From contig OX392534.1 in the NCBI GenBank assembly GCA_947623455.1, forward strand, positions 8,008,001-8,072,000: 64,000 nt of DNA, in the 5' to 3' direction. Of the stretch, positions 1 to 11,189 are shown piece after piece (positions within the stretch are counted from its first letter, which is position 1; every line of letters begins with the position of its first letter). The translations under genes were made by a program, and so were the position numbers. This DNA comes from Mimachlamys varia (lineage: Eukaryota; Mollusca; Bivalvia; Pectinida; Pectinidae). The notes under the pieces were generated by a model. That model saw only the letters and a list, made by a program, of their open reading frames with translations, did no database searches and was not told the DNA's origin.

Positions 1-170
1 GGGTCAGGTAGGTAGCGAAAACGCGTACATTGTAGGATGACACCCACACCTGGGGGTCTTGTAAGTGACGAATAAGTGTACATTGTAACAACAGTGATGA
101 CTTAATGCTGATAGACATAAGTAATTTTATATAAAACCGTATTGTTATTGTTTACATACTACTCGAGAGA
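1..170. other. Unassigned left edge
   Basis: I see no gene, splice-site pair or recognisable repeat here. It is probably intronic to the gene whose last exon is at 553-814, because that exon opens with a splice acceptor. Confidence 0.4.
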
Positions 171-550
171 AACAGGTTGAGGGAGACCATGGGCAAGTTT
201 TATGGTCGCCATCTGGGTCTCATTGAGAAATATTATACATCCTTGCATTTTGTGAAGATGGACGTTTTTGAATATGCTTATTAGTATGTCTGCTTGTTGA
301 AATTGAGAAGTATGCCTTAGTTCTCACTTTTAGGCCATGCCATTTACTTGGATTTGACCTAGATTTACATGGCGGGTGTCGTCGATGACACAGAAGACGC
401 TTACTCTTTCGGGACATTTCGTATTATTCGCTTGTACTTTTACAATGGTATCCATGTATCTATTTCATTTGTTCATATTTTACCTCTAGTGTAATCGATT
501 TTGAGTTTGGATTATGATCTTGCTGACGTTTTGGTAATCTCTCATTTAAC
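171..550 (+). repeat. Penelope-like element 3' end
   Basis: This stretch matches the C-terminal coding end and 3' tail of the Penelope-like retroelement found elsewhere in the window (3400-3745, 13680-13920, 24000-24345). The shared landmarks are a short remnant of the RT C-terminus with stops and a tail containing TCGATTTTGAGTTYGGATTA followed by a GACGYTTYGGTA-like word. It is non-functional. Its end abuts the splice acceptor of the exon at 553. Confidence 0.65.
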
Positions 551-552
551 AG

Positions 553-814
553 GTACACGGCCGTGAAGATCAGCATGGTGACCATTGTTTACGCTTTCAC
601 GCAGAAGCTACCGGAATCAGGATACCTGTATCTCGGAGCCCCTATCCCCGGGGATCCTTCTTTCTGTCAGGTTACTCTCCAGGGCACAGTGGACAAATTC
701 CCCTGGACCACCGGGCCCCAGGGTGGTATGAACATCACAGTGTCTAACGTCACAAACGCCGCGCCCTTTTCCTGGGGCTGGGTCTTCTCTCTGTACGGAT
801 TGAAAAACCAGTAA
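553..814 (+). CDS. Terminal coding exon of an unrecognised gene
   Basis: The reading frame is open from a splice acceptor (TTTAACAG ending at 552) to a TAA stop at 812-814, giving about 86 residues. The first visible GTG is not a start; the frame runs back to the acceptor, so upstream exons lie left of the window or further upstream in it. The peptide is rich in beta-strand-like and aromatic residues, has possible N-glycosylation sites (NIT, NVT) and ends in WGWVFSLYGLKNQ. Its GC content is clearly higher than the surroundings, as expected for a real exon. I do not recognise the family. A copy at 20070-20255 differs at about 6 of 180 positions, far fewer than the neighbouring non-coding DNA, which supports past coding constraint. 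The product may be secreted, but nothing visible proves it. Confidence 0.6.
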
Positions 815-930
815 TGGAACAATATAACAGTGCGTTGAAAACAAACAATGTTCTTGTCACTTGTCTAAAACCAATGTCTTTATTGTTTCTACGTAATCCT
901 CGAATCAATGATATAACGTCTGCCGTCAGT

Positions 931-1037
931 GTTGTGTCCGTCTGCCTGCCGTTAATGTGTTGTCCGTCCGTCCGTCTGCCTGCCGTTAATGTGTTGTCCG
1001 TCCGTCCGTCTGTCTGCTGTCAGTGTAATGTCCGTCG
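931..1037 (+). repeat. GTCCGTC/GTCTGCC minisatellite
   Basis: Three imperfect units built on GTCCGTCTGCCTGCCGTTAA lie just after the terminal exon. The paralogous array at 20368-20474 has a different number of units. Confidence 0.75.
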
Positions 1038-1040
1038 GAC

Positions 1041-1950
1041 AGTTCCACACGACTTCAATGTGAAAATCAAAACAAATGCAAAGAGGGAAAACTAAACATT
1101 TACAAAAGTGAGCTATCTTCACTCAATTCAAGTTCGAAATTCAGGAAGATTTTTCATTGGTTTTAGTTGGATTGCATTTCTAATCATTTACTGTTGAAGT
1201 AGAACACTACCTTGTTACTGTATCTTCACAGTGATTTGCCTACCTCAGCGTTTCCCTGATAGCATGTCAATCTTTTACGGTTAATTGAATCCCGGGATAT
1301 TCAACGAGTTAAAAGGAAATTATGTTGAAATGTTAAATGTGCCGGAAATATTGTCATATCCAACGGCTAACGTAATCCCGGAATATTTAATGAATTAAAG
1401 GAAAGGTTTGTTAATATTTCAAATGTGTTTGAAATAAAGCATTAATCAACTCCAATATGTTTCAACGACTATGAAAAGATACATAAACTATACCTTTGCA
1501 AGATCAAATCTGATTGACGAAATTCATCCATATCTGCCTGTATGCTGCTTCTTCCAAATACAAAAGAATCTGCTCCGCCATTCTCATATTTATGAAGTTG
1601 AACATATGAGTTATTTGTAACTTGTATTTGTAGCCAATACATTAAAGAAATGGCATGGTATTTGGTATGATAACACGGTTTACCATGTATGTTACATAAA
1701 TTACCTCAACATATTAGTGCTGGTGATCGGAGAAATCTAATAAATATATTGTTGTTATGAAGCGTTGTACAGGAATCAGTCTATTGGTATATTACCGCAG
1801 TCCTTCTTACTCAAATAGTAACAAAGTTGACAAAACCTTAGTTTCTGTATCTACTATAGTTGGGATTTTATCCGAAATAAAAATAGTCGGTATCTTTGAC
1901 AAATGAATGTCCCCAAAACAAAGACAAATGCTAGAACTTCTGAACCGATT
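1041..1950. other. Gene-free duplicated sequence
   Basis: No supported gene is present. The sequence is AT-rich and has a diverged counterpart at about 20490-21480. Short AATAAA-like words could serve the terminal exon's transcript, but nothing decides this. Confidence 0.5.
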
Positions 1951-1977
1951 TGAATGAAATTGGCAGGCTCAATCAAT

Positions 1978-3500
1978 GGCAAAAGATCTATAAAGAGTTT
2001 GAAACATTCTCAATATTGCTATGGTCCGGCTGGACACATAGTAACTGGTAATCTGAATATTATTCCAAACATAAAGCTTCGGGAGCTTTTCATGAAAGGT
2101 CCCAAGTTTCGAAAGAATCCATCCATCATCTGGAATGTGAATTTCAAGATTCTTATGGACTCGGTTGAAGATTACGCTAGACAATGGACTAAACGTGAAC
2201 ATGCTTAACTTATTTCACTTTCAGGGCGGGTGAAGTCTATTAGGTCCTCTATTCAGAAAAGAATCAACAATTTGAGTCACAAAAAGAAGACTAATCACAA
2301 GTCGCTAAAAGCATCTAACAACTTGATCATTGTCTGCAAACGCTATTACATTTATTGCATGCAAAAATAACTAGGCCTGCTTGATAACCTAGATAACCTT
2401 ACTGACACATTGACCGGTTTTTCGAAATATGAAATACTGTCTAACCACGCTGACCTACCTCGTCTTTATTGGATACCAAAACCACACAAGGATCCTTAAA
2501 AAGCAACGTTTTATCGCTGGCTCTGCTAATTGCTCGACCAAGCTTCTTACAACCATTCTTAGTACCATACAATCAGGGCTTCAGTCTTATTATGATACTT
2601 TATACTCCAGTAGTGGAATTAATGGGATGTGGATTTTGAAAAGCTCGAAAGATCTTTCGATCAATCCTAAACACTCCCTCCTTAAAAATGTCTTTTCGGT
2701 CAAAACATTTGATTTTTCAACCCTGTACACTTCCATACCTCATACAAAATTGAAGGAACGTCTTCGATTTCTTGTTATGAGAGCCTTCTTCTCATAGAAA
2801 GGTGGACAACGATACCAATATATGGTAGTGAGCTATCTTGGAACACACTTTGTGAAAAACACGACAAACGAAGAAATATACTGAAGAAGATATAGTCAGA
2901 ATGATTGAATTCCTGGTCGATAATATTTTTGCTGAGTTGCATTTGTTTTCATACGAGGCTGAATTTGTGGAAGAGCTAATCAGGACAGGTAACAAAACCT
3001 TGCCAAATCTTTTGATTCCACTTTCAGATATATCGACGATGTGTTGTCTATAAACAACCAGAGGTTTGCTGACCTTGTCGATGGTATATAAACCTTATGA
3101 ACTTATAAATGGCACACCAGACACTTCTACATCATCTGCTTACCTCGATATCTACTTAAACTACGACCAACATTGAAGCTTACTACTAAGCTATCCGATA
3201 AACGTGATGATTTCAATTTTTTGAACGTGAACCATCTATTTCTTGATATTAACATCCCTGCTTCTCCAAACTATGGTGTTTACATGTCGTAGATGTTTTA
3301 ATATTTTAGAGCTTGCTCTTAATTTCGTGATCGATGCCGACTGCTGACAACCAAACTAACAACACAAGGATTCGAGAGATGCAGGTTGATCAGAATTATG
3401 GGCATGTTTTATGATCGCCAACTTTGTCTCATTGAGAACTATTCTGTATCTTTAAGTGATATGAAGATGGACGTTTTTGAGTATGCTCATTAATGTGTTT
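1978..3500 (+). pseudogene. Penelope-like element reverse transcriptase, broken
   Basis: Translated pieces in several frames match the RT of Penelope-like elements: the LRELFMKGPKFR region near 2070, LYWIPKPHK-like residues near 2460, FDFSTLYTSIPH near 2710, the catalytic YIDD at 3029-3040 and the C-terminal GVYMS..LLTTKL region near 3270-3360. Known elements encode an RT related to telomerase and usually a GIY-YIG nuclease; no GIY-YIG part is visible. Frameshifts and stops interrupt the frame (stop near 2795) and the block before the PMGTNCAP motif is deleted. The paralogue at 21490-24110 keeps PMGTNCAP but lost YIDD, so the two copies decayed differently. It is dead. Confidence 0.8.
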
Positions 3501-3559
3501 ACTTGTTGTGATTGACAATGATACTCGGTTCTCATTTTGATAACTTGATGTTCACTTGG

Positions 3560-3745
3560 ATGTGACAAAGACATGGCGGGTGTTGTCGAAGAAGCAGAAG
3601 ACGCTTACTCTTCCGAAACACCTGGTCTTATTCTCTTGTACTTTTACAAGGGTTTTCATGTAAATCTGTCATTTGTTCATATTTTGCCCCTGGTTTAATC
3701 GGGATAATGACTTTGTTAACGCTTCGGTATCATCTAATTTATTTT
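3560..3745 (+). repeat. Penelope-like element 3' tail
   Basis: This is the same tail as at 430-545 and 24140-24345, continuous with the RT pseudogene upstream. It contains the YTTTTACAAGGG and TTTAATCG words typical of the family in this window. Confidence 0.65.
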
Positions 3746-5335
3746 GATTGCACAATGTATAACCAGAAAGTGACAGTGTTTACTATGAAAATTGTTATAC
3801 TGGACCAACCACCGGGCTAATGAGCAGGGTCTCCAAATACATCAAAATAAGCGGAATTTTATAATTTTTTTCAGATTAGCTGAAATCAAATTAATACTCC
3901 TCATACATGAAAGGGTCTTACAGCCGTAGCATCCATTTCCTGGCGTGACAGGGGCCTTCATTGAGGTGCAACTAATCAAAATGTAGCTGTTGCTCGATTT
4001 CGATCAGGATTAGTTTTGTCGCAATATCCATCAAAGTCGGCACGTTGATATTGCCACTTTCTGTGCCCTTCGTATAGATGGGATGTTCGTAAATGTGAGT
4101 TTTGAATTTTCCGCCTGTCACTGAGCCACACGATATATTTAGGAATATAATATTAATCTGGAACACTGATGCAGGTGACCAGTTATAAGTGGTCGCCATT
4201 CATAGTGCGAGTCCAAGAGGCATTCATGTGCTTGTAATACTGAATTCATTCAACTTGTTAAATAATTTCATCATTTAGCAAACCTTTCCAAGGTAATTAC
4301 ATTTTTGTAGGTGTTGTAGGTCAGTCATATCTTTTACACAAGTGCAAGTTGTAACCTTGATCATATACGTGTGCTACATCGTTTTATTGAATGGAAATAT
4401 TGCACAGAAAAGCCTGTACTATGTAATGAACAAAATTGGTATACATTTACATAATCAAGACTTGGTTTTGAATTACGAGGCCGTGGAATTCCAGGCAACT
4501 AAAAATAGAAATTAATTTGGGATCCCTACCAGCTTAATAGGGAGCATGGAAATTCCTTGAACTATTATCATACTTTGAATCGGTTTTTACGCCGGATCAG
4601 GTTTTAGCTGTGTATATTATGACAGGAGCGATATGTCTAAGGCACATATATTGCAGTACACGTGATGCGCCCCTCACAAATCAATCACTGGAATTATTTT
4701 CCAATGAACATGACAATTGTTGCAATACAATTTGAACTTTTTACGTCTTTTACATCGTATTACCCATGTAAGAAACATGATTAATATAAACACCATAGTA
4801 AATCACAGAATGACTCCCTAATCATACATACAAATGGCAGTAAGCATCGCTAAACTATATATAGTTATATGTGGCTCATTTCCATCGTACGTAACACAGA
4901 CAAGCTTACAACGTTTAAACGCGACCCATAACATATCACTGAAAGAACACAAAATATTAAAGTTTAAAAGCCACCGTTATCAAAACTACAAATTAACACA
5001 CGTTACTATTAAAGATGTATCGCCCCTTCATGAATATTCTGTCCATTACACACAGATGTTTATACGAATCAATGTACGAGTACTTTACTCAAACGACAAA
5101 GTCTTACATCACACTATTGGAGTGAAGAAGTTGTGTTATAAATACTTTAATGTTAGATAACAAACTTTCAACGACTGGGAAGAATATTATTCTTCAGAAC
5201 ACTTGAGTTTAATATTCTAATGGATAACATATCATTTTTTGTGTCGACCATTTGTAGCGGACAGTAGAAGTGTTTATCCAAGAAAGATTATTTTACAGTA
5301 ACTAAACCCTTTTTATCGTATCGCCTGTATTTATA
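3746..5335. other. Gene-free duplicated sequence
   Basis: The stretch is homologous to about 24350-25910. A 108-codon ORF at 4834-5160 is disrupted in the copy near 25416, so I do not treat it as a gene. No other coding or RNA signal was seen. Confidence 0.55.
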
Positions 5336-5339
5336 TCAC

Positions 5340-5547
5340 ATCGGGATCCCTTACCACTCCAATCTATAAGTATCACTCTAACGTCCTGGGGATCCCTGGT
5401 GGTTATTTATAGAAAATTGGGGATTGACATTTCGCTTATATAGCCAAAATTGCGCAACACATGTAGTACTTATTCAGAGTCTCCCATCCTTAACACTCGC
5501 CCACTCTTCTCCGAGAAATACATGTTATGACGACTGCCTAGCTAAAG
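5340..5547 (+). promoter_or_regulatory. Promoter/first-exon module P1 (unit 1)
   Basis: A kappaB-like GGGGATCCCT (5388-5397) and a TATATAG box (5437-5443) precede a likely start site near 5470. A short exon-like stretch then ends CTAGCTAAAG at 5547 before a strong GTAAGT donor. The module recurs at 25917-26120, 29034-29237 and 32240-32417, and its exon end is homologous to modules P2 (10332-10385) and P3 (14573-14691). The nearest downstream same-strand coding exon is LRAT at 16628, so it may be a non-coding first exon of that gene. That splicing is inferred, not seen. Confidence 0.5.
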
Positions 5548-7200
5548 GTAAGTCTTGCCTGTAAGAATAATGGATGCTGTTGAAATGATCGTCTTAGTGA
5601 ACGTAATATGTAGTAAACAGTGTATCTCCTTGCATGTACACGTGTATAATGCATGCTTTGTGGTTTTATCTGGTTTGAGCGTTTGTGTAACAATCGGAGA
5701 GAATGTCGAGAGAACAAAGATACAAGGAAATAGGAAATAAGATAACAAACCTGTGCGCAGTAGGAAACTATGATTAGTTTGGTATTTTATCCTCTTAAAA
5801 GATAGCACCAAGGAAACGTTCCTATAAGACAGGGTAGTAGGTATATTCTTTCTTACTCTGTTAAAGGTTACGCTGTATAACACAGTGGTTGTCGTGGCAT
5901 ACCGACGTCAAAACTTGCAATGTGTACATATGTGTGTACGTGAGGGAGGGATGGGGGTCACTGACACCCACCATTCACGTAAACTACGTAACTCGTACAC
6001 GTATTGCTTCAGGTCAACGTAGGATGAATTGGTATGTAAATTATAGACAATGTTTTATGGCGTGAGTAGTATAGATTAACAGACCTCTTAATGAATCATT
6101 TATCAATGCTAAGTCTTATTAATATTTTAAACAGAATGTTTAAGTCTTTTGTGGTAATAGTAAAATATTACCAGACTGTAATCAGAAGTCCATGTAAGTC
6201 TTATCAATATTTTAAATAGAATATTTAAGACTTTTGTGGTAATGGTAAATGCTTATCAGGATTGTAATCACAAGTCCATGATTTATCCACATATTGCCCC
6301 ACACTTCTGTGACGTGTCTGACCTCTCACTGACAGGAAGTCATTTGTATGTGAGCTGTTGTGTCAGGTTGTCTACTTCACCACATTAAAAACTGACACAT
6401 AATCCCACCGAAAATGATCGCACATTATGATATGATTGTATGATCGGACAACATCACTTTTGCACTATTGTGTTCGCGTTGTTATTGCAAATTACATCGT
6501 GCATACGATCCAACAACTGTATATCGCAACGTAACATACTGAAAACACATTTACTCTTTTACGGTACAACAATACATAGGCGGCGCAAGGTGCTTTGTTA
6601 ATTCATTTTTCGCAATAACGAAAAGATTTAAGAGTTAACCACTCTATATGTTACTTCTCTTGTACATGTATACAATTCATTTGATCAGTTTTCTTCGTTG
6701 AGAAATGTATCTGCTCGTACATACGGTGCGTAAATGTGCATACCAAAGTTCAAATGCCATTAAATCGTGGTATGACGCAAAATTCATGGCATTTCGATGA
6801 TACTTTGAATTGATAATGAATGTGAAAGACTTGCTACACGTTTTGTTTTATAATTGAACATCTAATGCTGGTATCTGGGCAATTTATAAAAAAACAAACC
6901 CGATATTATTCAATTAATACTACCATAACCTGAGTTTTATAATGTGTAATTTAATATACTGAAGGGGCATATTCACAAAAAAACACGATGAGGTATTCAT
7001 ACAAAGAAATACAAAACAAAAATAAAAAAAAAAACTATGAAAAGTTATACGTATTCACTATAGGGCCTATATAGTTAGGTTTATGTCAAGGGAAATGAGT
7101 TCAAAATAAGAGAAAGAAAGCCTGTCGTGAATTTGTAATGATGATAAATACACATGAAACAAAGACACGAAATATCGTATTGCCATAAATTGTTTATCTG
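5548..7200. other. Gene-free sequence downstream of P1
   Basis: It is homologous to 32418-33275 and 34013-34807 in unit 2. Two copies of a short GTCTTATYAATATTTTAAA-type repeat occur at 6110-6240. A minus-strand ORF (5542-5883) recurs in other P1 copies but has no recognisable family. No gene is supported. Confidence 0.5.
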
Positions 7201-7525
7201 TTAGGGCTGATCAAATAACAAGTTATCGTCTTGGGGATTTCTGATCTAATAATAGTTAATGGTCTTGGGGATTTCTGATCTAATAATAGTTAATGGTCTT
7301 GGGGATTTCTGATCAAATAATGGTAAATCGTCTCAGGTATTTCTGATCTAATAATAGTTGATCGTCTTAGGGATTCCTGATGTAATCATGGTTAATCGCC
7401 TTTGGAATTTCTGTCTAATAATAGTAAATCGACTTAGGGATATCTGATCTAATAAAAGTTAATCATCCTGGGGATTTCTGATCTAATAAAAGTTAATCGT
7501 CTTTTTGGGGATTCCTGATATAAAC
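7201..7525 (+). repeat. 34-bp minisatellite (unit 1)
   Basis: About nine imperfect 34-bp units have the core TTGGGGATTTCTGATCTAAT followed by AATAGTTAATCGTC. Degenerate outlying units remain at 8101-8172, so the retroelement piece at 7526-7940 interrupts the array. The counterpart is at 34808-35095. Confidence 0.85.
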
Positions 7526-7940
7526 AATCAGAAGATACCGAAGCGTAAAGAAAACCATTATCCGAACTCAAAATCGATTTAACTAGGGGCAAAATATGAG
7601 CAAATGGAAGATTTACATGATTACCCTTATAAAAGTACAAGTTTAGAGAATAAGACCAGATGTTCCGAAGAGTAAGCGTCTTCTGCTTTACCGACGGCAC
7701 CTCCATGTAAATCAAACTAAAGAGCATACTCAAAAACGTCCATCTTTATACACAACGATACAAAATATTTCTCAATGAGATCAAGACGGCGACCATAACA
7801 CTGGATCATAGTTCTCGTCAATCTGCATTTCTCGAATCTCAGTGTAGTAAGTTTGTATAATAAATGATCTTTCTTTTTTGTTGTGTGTGTCAGCGCGTTA
7901 TGTTGATACATTTGTATAAAAATCAGTTTACACACCAGTA
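7526..7940 (-). repeat. Penelope-like element 3' end, reverse orientation
   Basis: Read on the minus strand, this contains the RT C-terminal FYGRRLDLIEKYFVSLC peptide and then the 3' tail, in degraded form. It lies inside the 34-bp minisatellite and is shared with unit 2 (35096-35515), so it predates the segmental duplication. Confidence 0.7.
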
Positions 7941-8439
7941 AACAACAAAAAAGACAAATTATTTCTTATATTTACATTTTGACACTTTTACATTGATTTA
8001 CGCAACTAACAAAAGTAACAATCGTCATTTTTGTGTGTGTCAGCGCGTTATGTTGAAATATCTGTATACACACCAGTAAACAACAAAAGAAACACTCTTC
8101 ATTTATCATCTTTGGAAATTCCTGACCTTATTTAATATTACGTAATCATCTTGGGAATTTCCGATTTCTCCTTCAAACTTTCGTATAAATAAATCTTTGT
8201 AATCTTTATGATTGAGATCCTGAAAGATAAATATAGAATACAAACTATTGCTTAAACAAGCATAAATTCAGGGAGGAGCTCCCACGGAGAAACTGTCATC
8301 AATATTTGTAGATTGGACAGGATTGGACGATATTACAAATATGCAAATTTCCCTGTTAAGATTTTATGCTAGAGGAATTATATTATGAATTTATTTATGC
8401 AATTTAAATGTAAATCTCTTTATGTTTGCAAGCTGACTT
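7941..8439. other. Gene-free sequence
   Basis: A partly repeated GTGTGTCAGCGCGTTATGTT segment (7885-7935 and 8032-8085) and remnant 34-bp units are present. No gene was seen. Confidence 0.5.
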
Positions 8440-8990
8440 AGCACACACACAGTGCCGCACCTTTTGAATGTATTAATATATGCATGAACACTGTGCTGAA
8501 CAATGAATTGCCCTGCACCATAGAGCTATATCGTCCCTCTAGGACTCGTCAGTGATGATAGGGGTCAAAAGGTGGACAATTACGTTTTTCTTAACTAATG
8601 TAGAAACAGAAGTGTCAGGTGCGTAAAACCCCTTTCATTCATGAATTTAGGAAAAAAAGAGTACTTTACAATTCCAAATCGTGTACTTTGAAAGTGTTAT
8701 ATTATGAGCCATGCCACAACTCAAATTATATAACTGTGACTATCAAGGCTCAAGCAAACCTCGGGGATTTAAAAATCAACTAGTAGAATCTACCAGATTT
8801 ATCTTGAAAGATAACGTAATACACACACATGTGCTGCAACTTTTAAATTTAGTAATAACAACAGTATGCCTAAAAATAAATAACACTGCATCATACAGCT
8901 CTTTCGTCCTCCTAGAAGTCATCAGTGACGCTAGGGGCAAAAAGGAGGGAATCGAAACTTGTAATAGAAAGTCTCGAACGTTTATGTGAC
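8440..8990 (-). mobile_element. Retrozyme-like tandem dimer
   Basis: Two head-to-tail copies of a repeat of about 372 bp begin near 8440 and 8820. Each carries a hammerhead-like motif on the minus strand (8515-8557 and 8888-8931), with cleavage positions about 372 nt apart. Type I hammerheads in tandem repeats of a few hundred bp are the described structure of metazoan retrozymes, non-coding retroelements that circularise through self-cleavage. The first ribozyme has a damaged core (GATA instead of GAAA). In unit 2 most of the second monomer is missing (see 36478-36845). Confidence 0.65.
8888..8931 (-). ncRNA. Hammerhead ribozyme type I, weakened copy
   Basis: On the minus strand the order is GCGTCA (stem I), CTGATGA core, CTTC-TAGGA-GGAC (stem II with one mismatch and a wobble), GAAA core, GAG/CTG (stem III), TA cleavage site, then TGATGC (stem I, one wobble). 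Both catalytic core boxes are intact. Confidence 0.65.
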
Positions 8991-9390
8991 ACATATGTTT
9001 TGCTATCCTGTTTGGTTTCTTGGAAGACAAAACGAAAGTAAAATAGCAGGTCAATTTGTTGCTGTATGTTCCATGTGTTGTAACCTCACAGCCAGTGCTT
9101 TGATTGGGGTCCTTGTTTTTCGTGGAAACTGCCTAAATATCAGTGTAGTATGAATCGTAATGCGAATTATGCAAAAACAAAACAAAAGTATAAGTGTAAG
9201 CAGCTCATTCCGGTCATCGTAGGATGGATACGTTTGGTATTGTATTCATCAAACATATCATGTCCATGTCTTCTACTATTGGTATAAAACATGTAAATAT
9301 CAAGATGTACAATCATATTATGTTTTACATAAAGATATACAATAAGCCTAACTTAACGTAGTGATTCATTATCCGTGTCACCTGCTTTCA

Positions 9391-9415
9391 TATAATATAA
9401 TATAATATAATATAA
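9391..9415. repeat. (TATAA)n microsatellite
   Basis: Five units are visible here; the unit 2 counterpart near 37808 has contracted to about two. Confidence 0.85.
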
Positions 9416-9549
9416 ACTTGAGTATATTGGATTTTCTTGGAATGAAGTGAATAACTTGTGTTAACAAGCGCACGGAAAATTCTAGAAATTGCCGTTCTTC
9501 TGGTGGATTTTTTGTTCCCCGAGGTTGGCTGGAGCCTCCATAGCCACAT

Positions 9550-9880
9550 TTCATCTCATTTTCTCAGTGTCACGGTACATTATATACACATTTTCGTAGT
9601 ACACGATTTGAAATTAAACATAACTAGTTCAAAGTTACTTCTAAATTCATACATTAAAGGTGTTTTACGCATCTGATCCTTCTGCTTCTACATTAGTTTA
9701 GAAATTTTAGATTTCAATCCTTTGGGCCCTAGCATCACTGACGAGTCCAAGAAGGACGAAACAGCTGTATGATGCAGTTTAATGAATTTGTTCGGCATAC
9801 TGTATCTATTACTAAATTTAAAAGGTGCAGCATGTGTGTGCTTCGTCATCTTTCTTCCTTGGAGATTTACTGCCAACAAA
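9550..9880 (+). mobile_element. Retrozyme-like element, best-preserved copy
   Basis: This is a plus-strand-oriented copy of the roughly 372-bp family, with the ACATTTTCGTAGTACACGAT segment upstream and CTATTACTAAATTTAAAAGG downstream of a complete hammerhead ribozyme (9732-9775). It encodes no protein. Related copies lie at 8440-8990, 36478-36845, 37965-38745, 48165-48535, 49180-49430, 50085-50390 and 53505-53760. Confidence 0.7.
9732..9775 (+). ncRNA. Type I hammerhead ribozyme, intact core
   Basis: The elements are in canonical order and spacing. Stem I 5' strand is GCATCA (9732-9737), core CTGACGA 9738-9744, stem II GTCC with loop AAGAA and GGAC (9745-9757), core GAAA 9758-9761, stem III CAG/CTG (9762-9767), U-A before the cleavage point (9768-9769), then stem I 3' strand TGATGC (9770-9775), which is perfectly complementary to GCATCA. 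Stem III is minimal and loopless as a monomer, as in newt and Penelope-type hammerheads that are thought to cleave as dimers. Confidence 0.85.
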
Positions 9881-10141
9881 AGTTGGAGAATATGAGGAGG
9901 GATAATTATTTAGACTGGGTGTCTGAGAATCAATATTAAAGCCAAATTAGAGTGGTGAACCGAGTGTTAGAGCTATCAGCATAAATCAGAGAGTGGCTGG
10001 GGAGAGTCTGATATTGATCATTTGTTTTAAGATAGGGGGTGAAAATTAAATTGTGTTTAATGATTTTAAAAATGAAGCAATTATAGTATTGACAGCTTGA
10101 ACGTGATATTTCGGGAGACAATGCAATTAAGATCTACCAGA

Positions 10142-10331
10142 TGTGTTGCATGAGAGGACTGAATGATAAATTAAGGTGTTATTGTGTCTGGAGGAGAGTC
10201 TTGATGCGAACGCTGGAGAGACAACTTGTCAGTTGTGTAGCATAAGTTGGTGTGTGCGTACATATTGTGTACAGTATATGTAAATAAACTGTAACTAGAA
10301 CACTGTGCATTTACTTATAATTGTAAAGGAC
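10142..10331 (+). mobile_element. Possible solo LTR remnant
   Basis: A stretch of about 190 bp could run from TG to CA. It has an ATAAA signal near 10280 and is followed by TGGTGGCTCCGTCACA, which resembles a tRNA-Trp-type primer-binding site at about 11 of 16 positions. The copy at about 38950-39141 is similar. No internal retrotransposon genes are present, and the boundaries are uncertain. Confidence 0.3.
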
Positions 10332-10385
10332 AAACTGGTGGCTCCGTCACAAAGTAAAATTATGTTGTCAATGGCCTAGCTAAAG
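10332..10385 (+). promoter_or_regulatory. First-exon module P2 (unit 1)
   Basis: The end of this stretch, GGCCTAGCTAAAG before a GTAAGT donor at 10386, is homologous to the P1 exon end. Upstream it is joined to the LTR-like sequence instead of the P1 TATA region, so an LTR may have replaced the promoter. Exon use is inferred. Confidence 0.4.
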
Positions 10386-11185
10386 GTAAGTCTCGCTGGT
10401 ACATTTACGCTGTGTGCAATGTTATGTAGTAAGGAGTGATCAAACGCTTCAGGAATATCTCGTCATTTAGATTGTAATTTGTACTCAAATCTCGTTTCGT
10501 TTGAGTCTTTTAAAATATGAGCTGTGTTAGCTTTGTTTCATCAAACTTGTAAATCATAGATTACCATCCTCGCAGTAAAAACGAAAGTGGAGAATAAGTC
10601 TGGGCGGTCAGTGACACTCTATCAATTAATCTGTCCCTTTAGTATCTACATGTATTAAAGAGGTTACTGAGAAATAGTAATGTACTTCGTATACTATAGG
10701 TCTTGGACATTACTTGCTTTATACTACCTGGATTGAAATAGATATTTTCTTCCTCGAACCGGCAAAGGTTGTATGTTAGGTTTCGACGATTTACACATGC
10801 AGGGAACACCTAAATAATAATAATCTTATATGTCTACAGGGCTAGCCATGAATATTTATTTTGATCCCTTTAAATCAAATAAATGATGTATCTCATAAAA
10901 GAAATCCATTCAGCGTAAATGTTAATCTGAGACAAACACTATTTAAAGTCGTGTGCAGAATGGTTTAAATCTCCATGTAAAACGGGGTTTATTTCACCAA
11001 CAGAAATTCTAAATTTGAAATTGTATACACATTGTGATATTTACACGTTTATGTGCCGTATTATAAAAGCCGTCTAAAGACGCATTGTTCATTAACATAT
11101 CAGCTGGTAATAGATATCTGTGAACCTTTCATTGGTTAGGACTTTGACCTCCGACCCTCTCCTGCCTACGTTTACATAACTTTTT
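10386..11185. other. Gene-free sequence
   Basis: About 490 bp (10458-10950) are absent from unit 2 at 39258. No gene, RNA or repeat family was recognised. Confidence 0.5.
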
Positions 11186-11189
11186 TTGT

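Noticed and set aside
4834..5160. 108-codon plus-strand ORF
   Set aside because: The paralogous sequence near 25416 is frameshifted and carries stops, and no protein family is recognisable.
7201..7525. 34-bp direct repeats as a CRISPR-like array
   Set aside because: The repeats are contiguous with no unique spacers, are degenerate, and the sequence is clearly eukaryotic.
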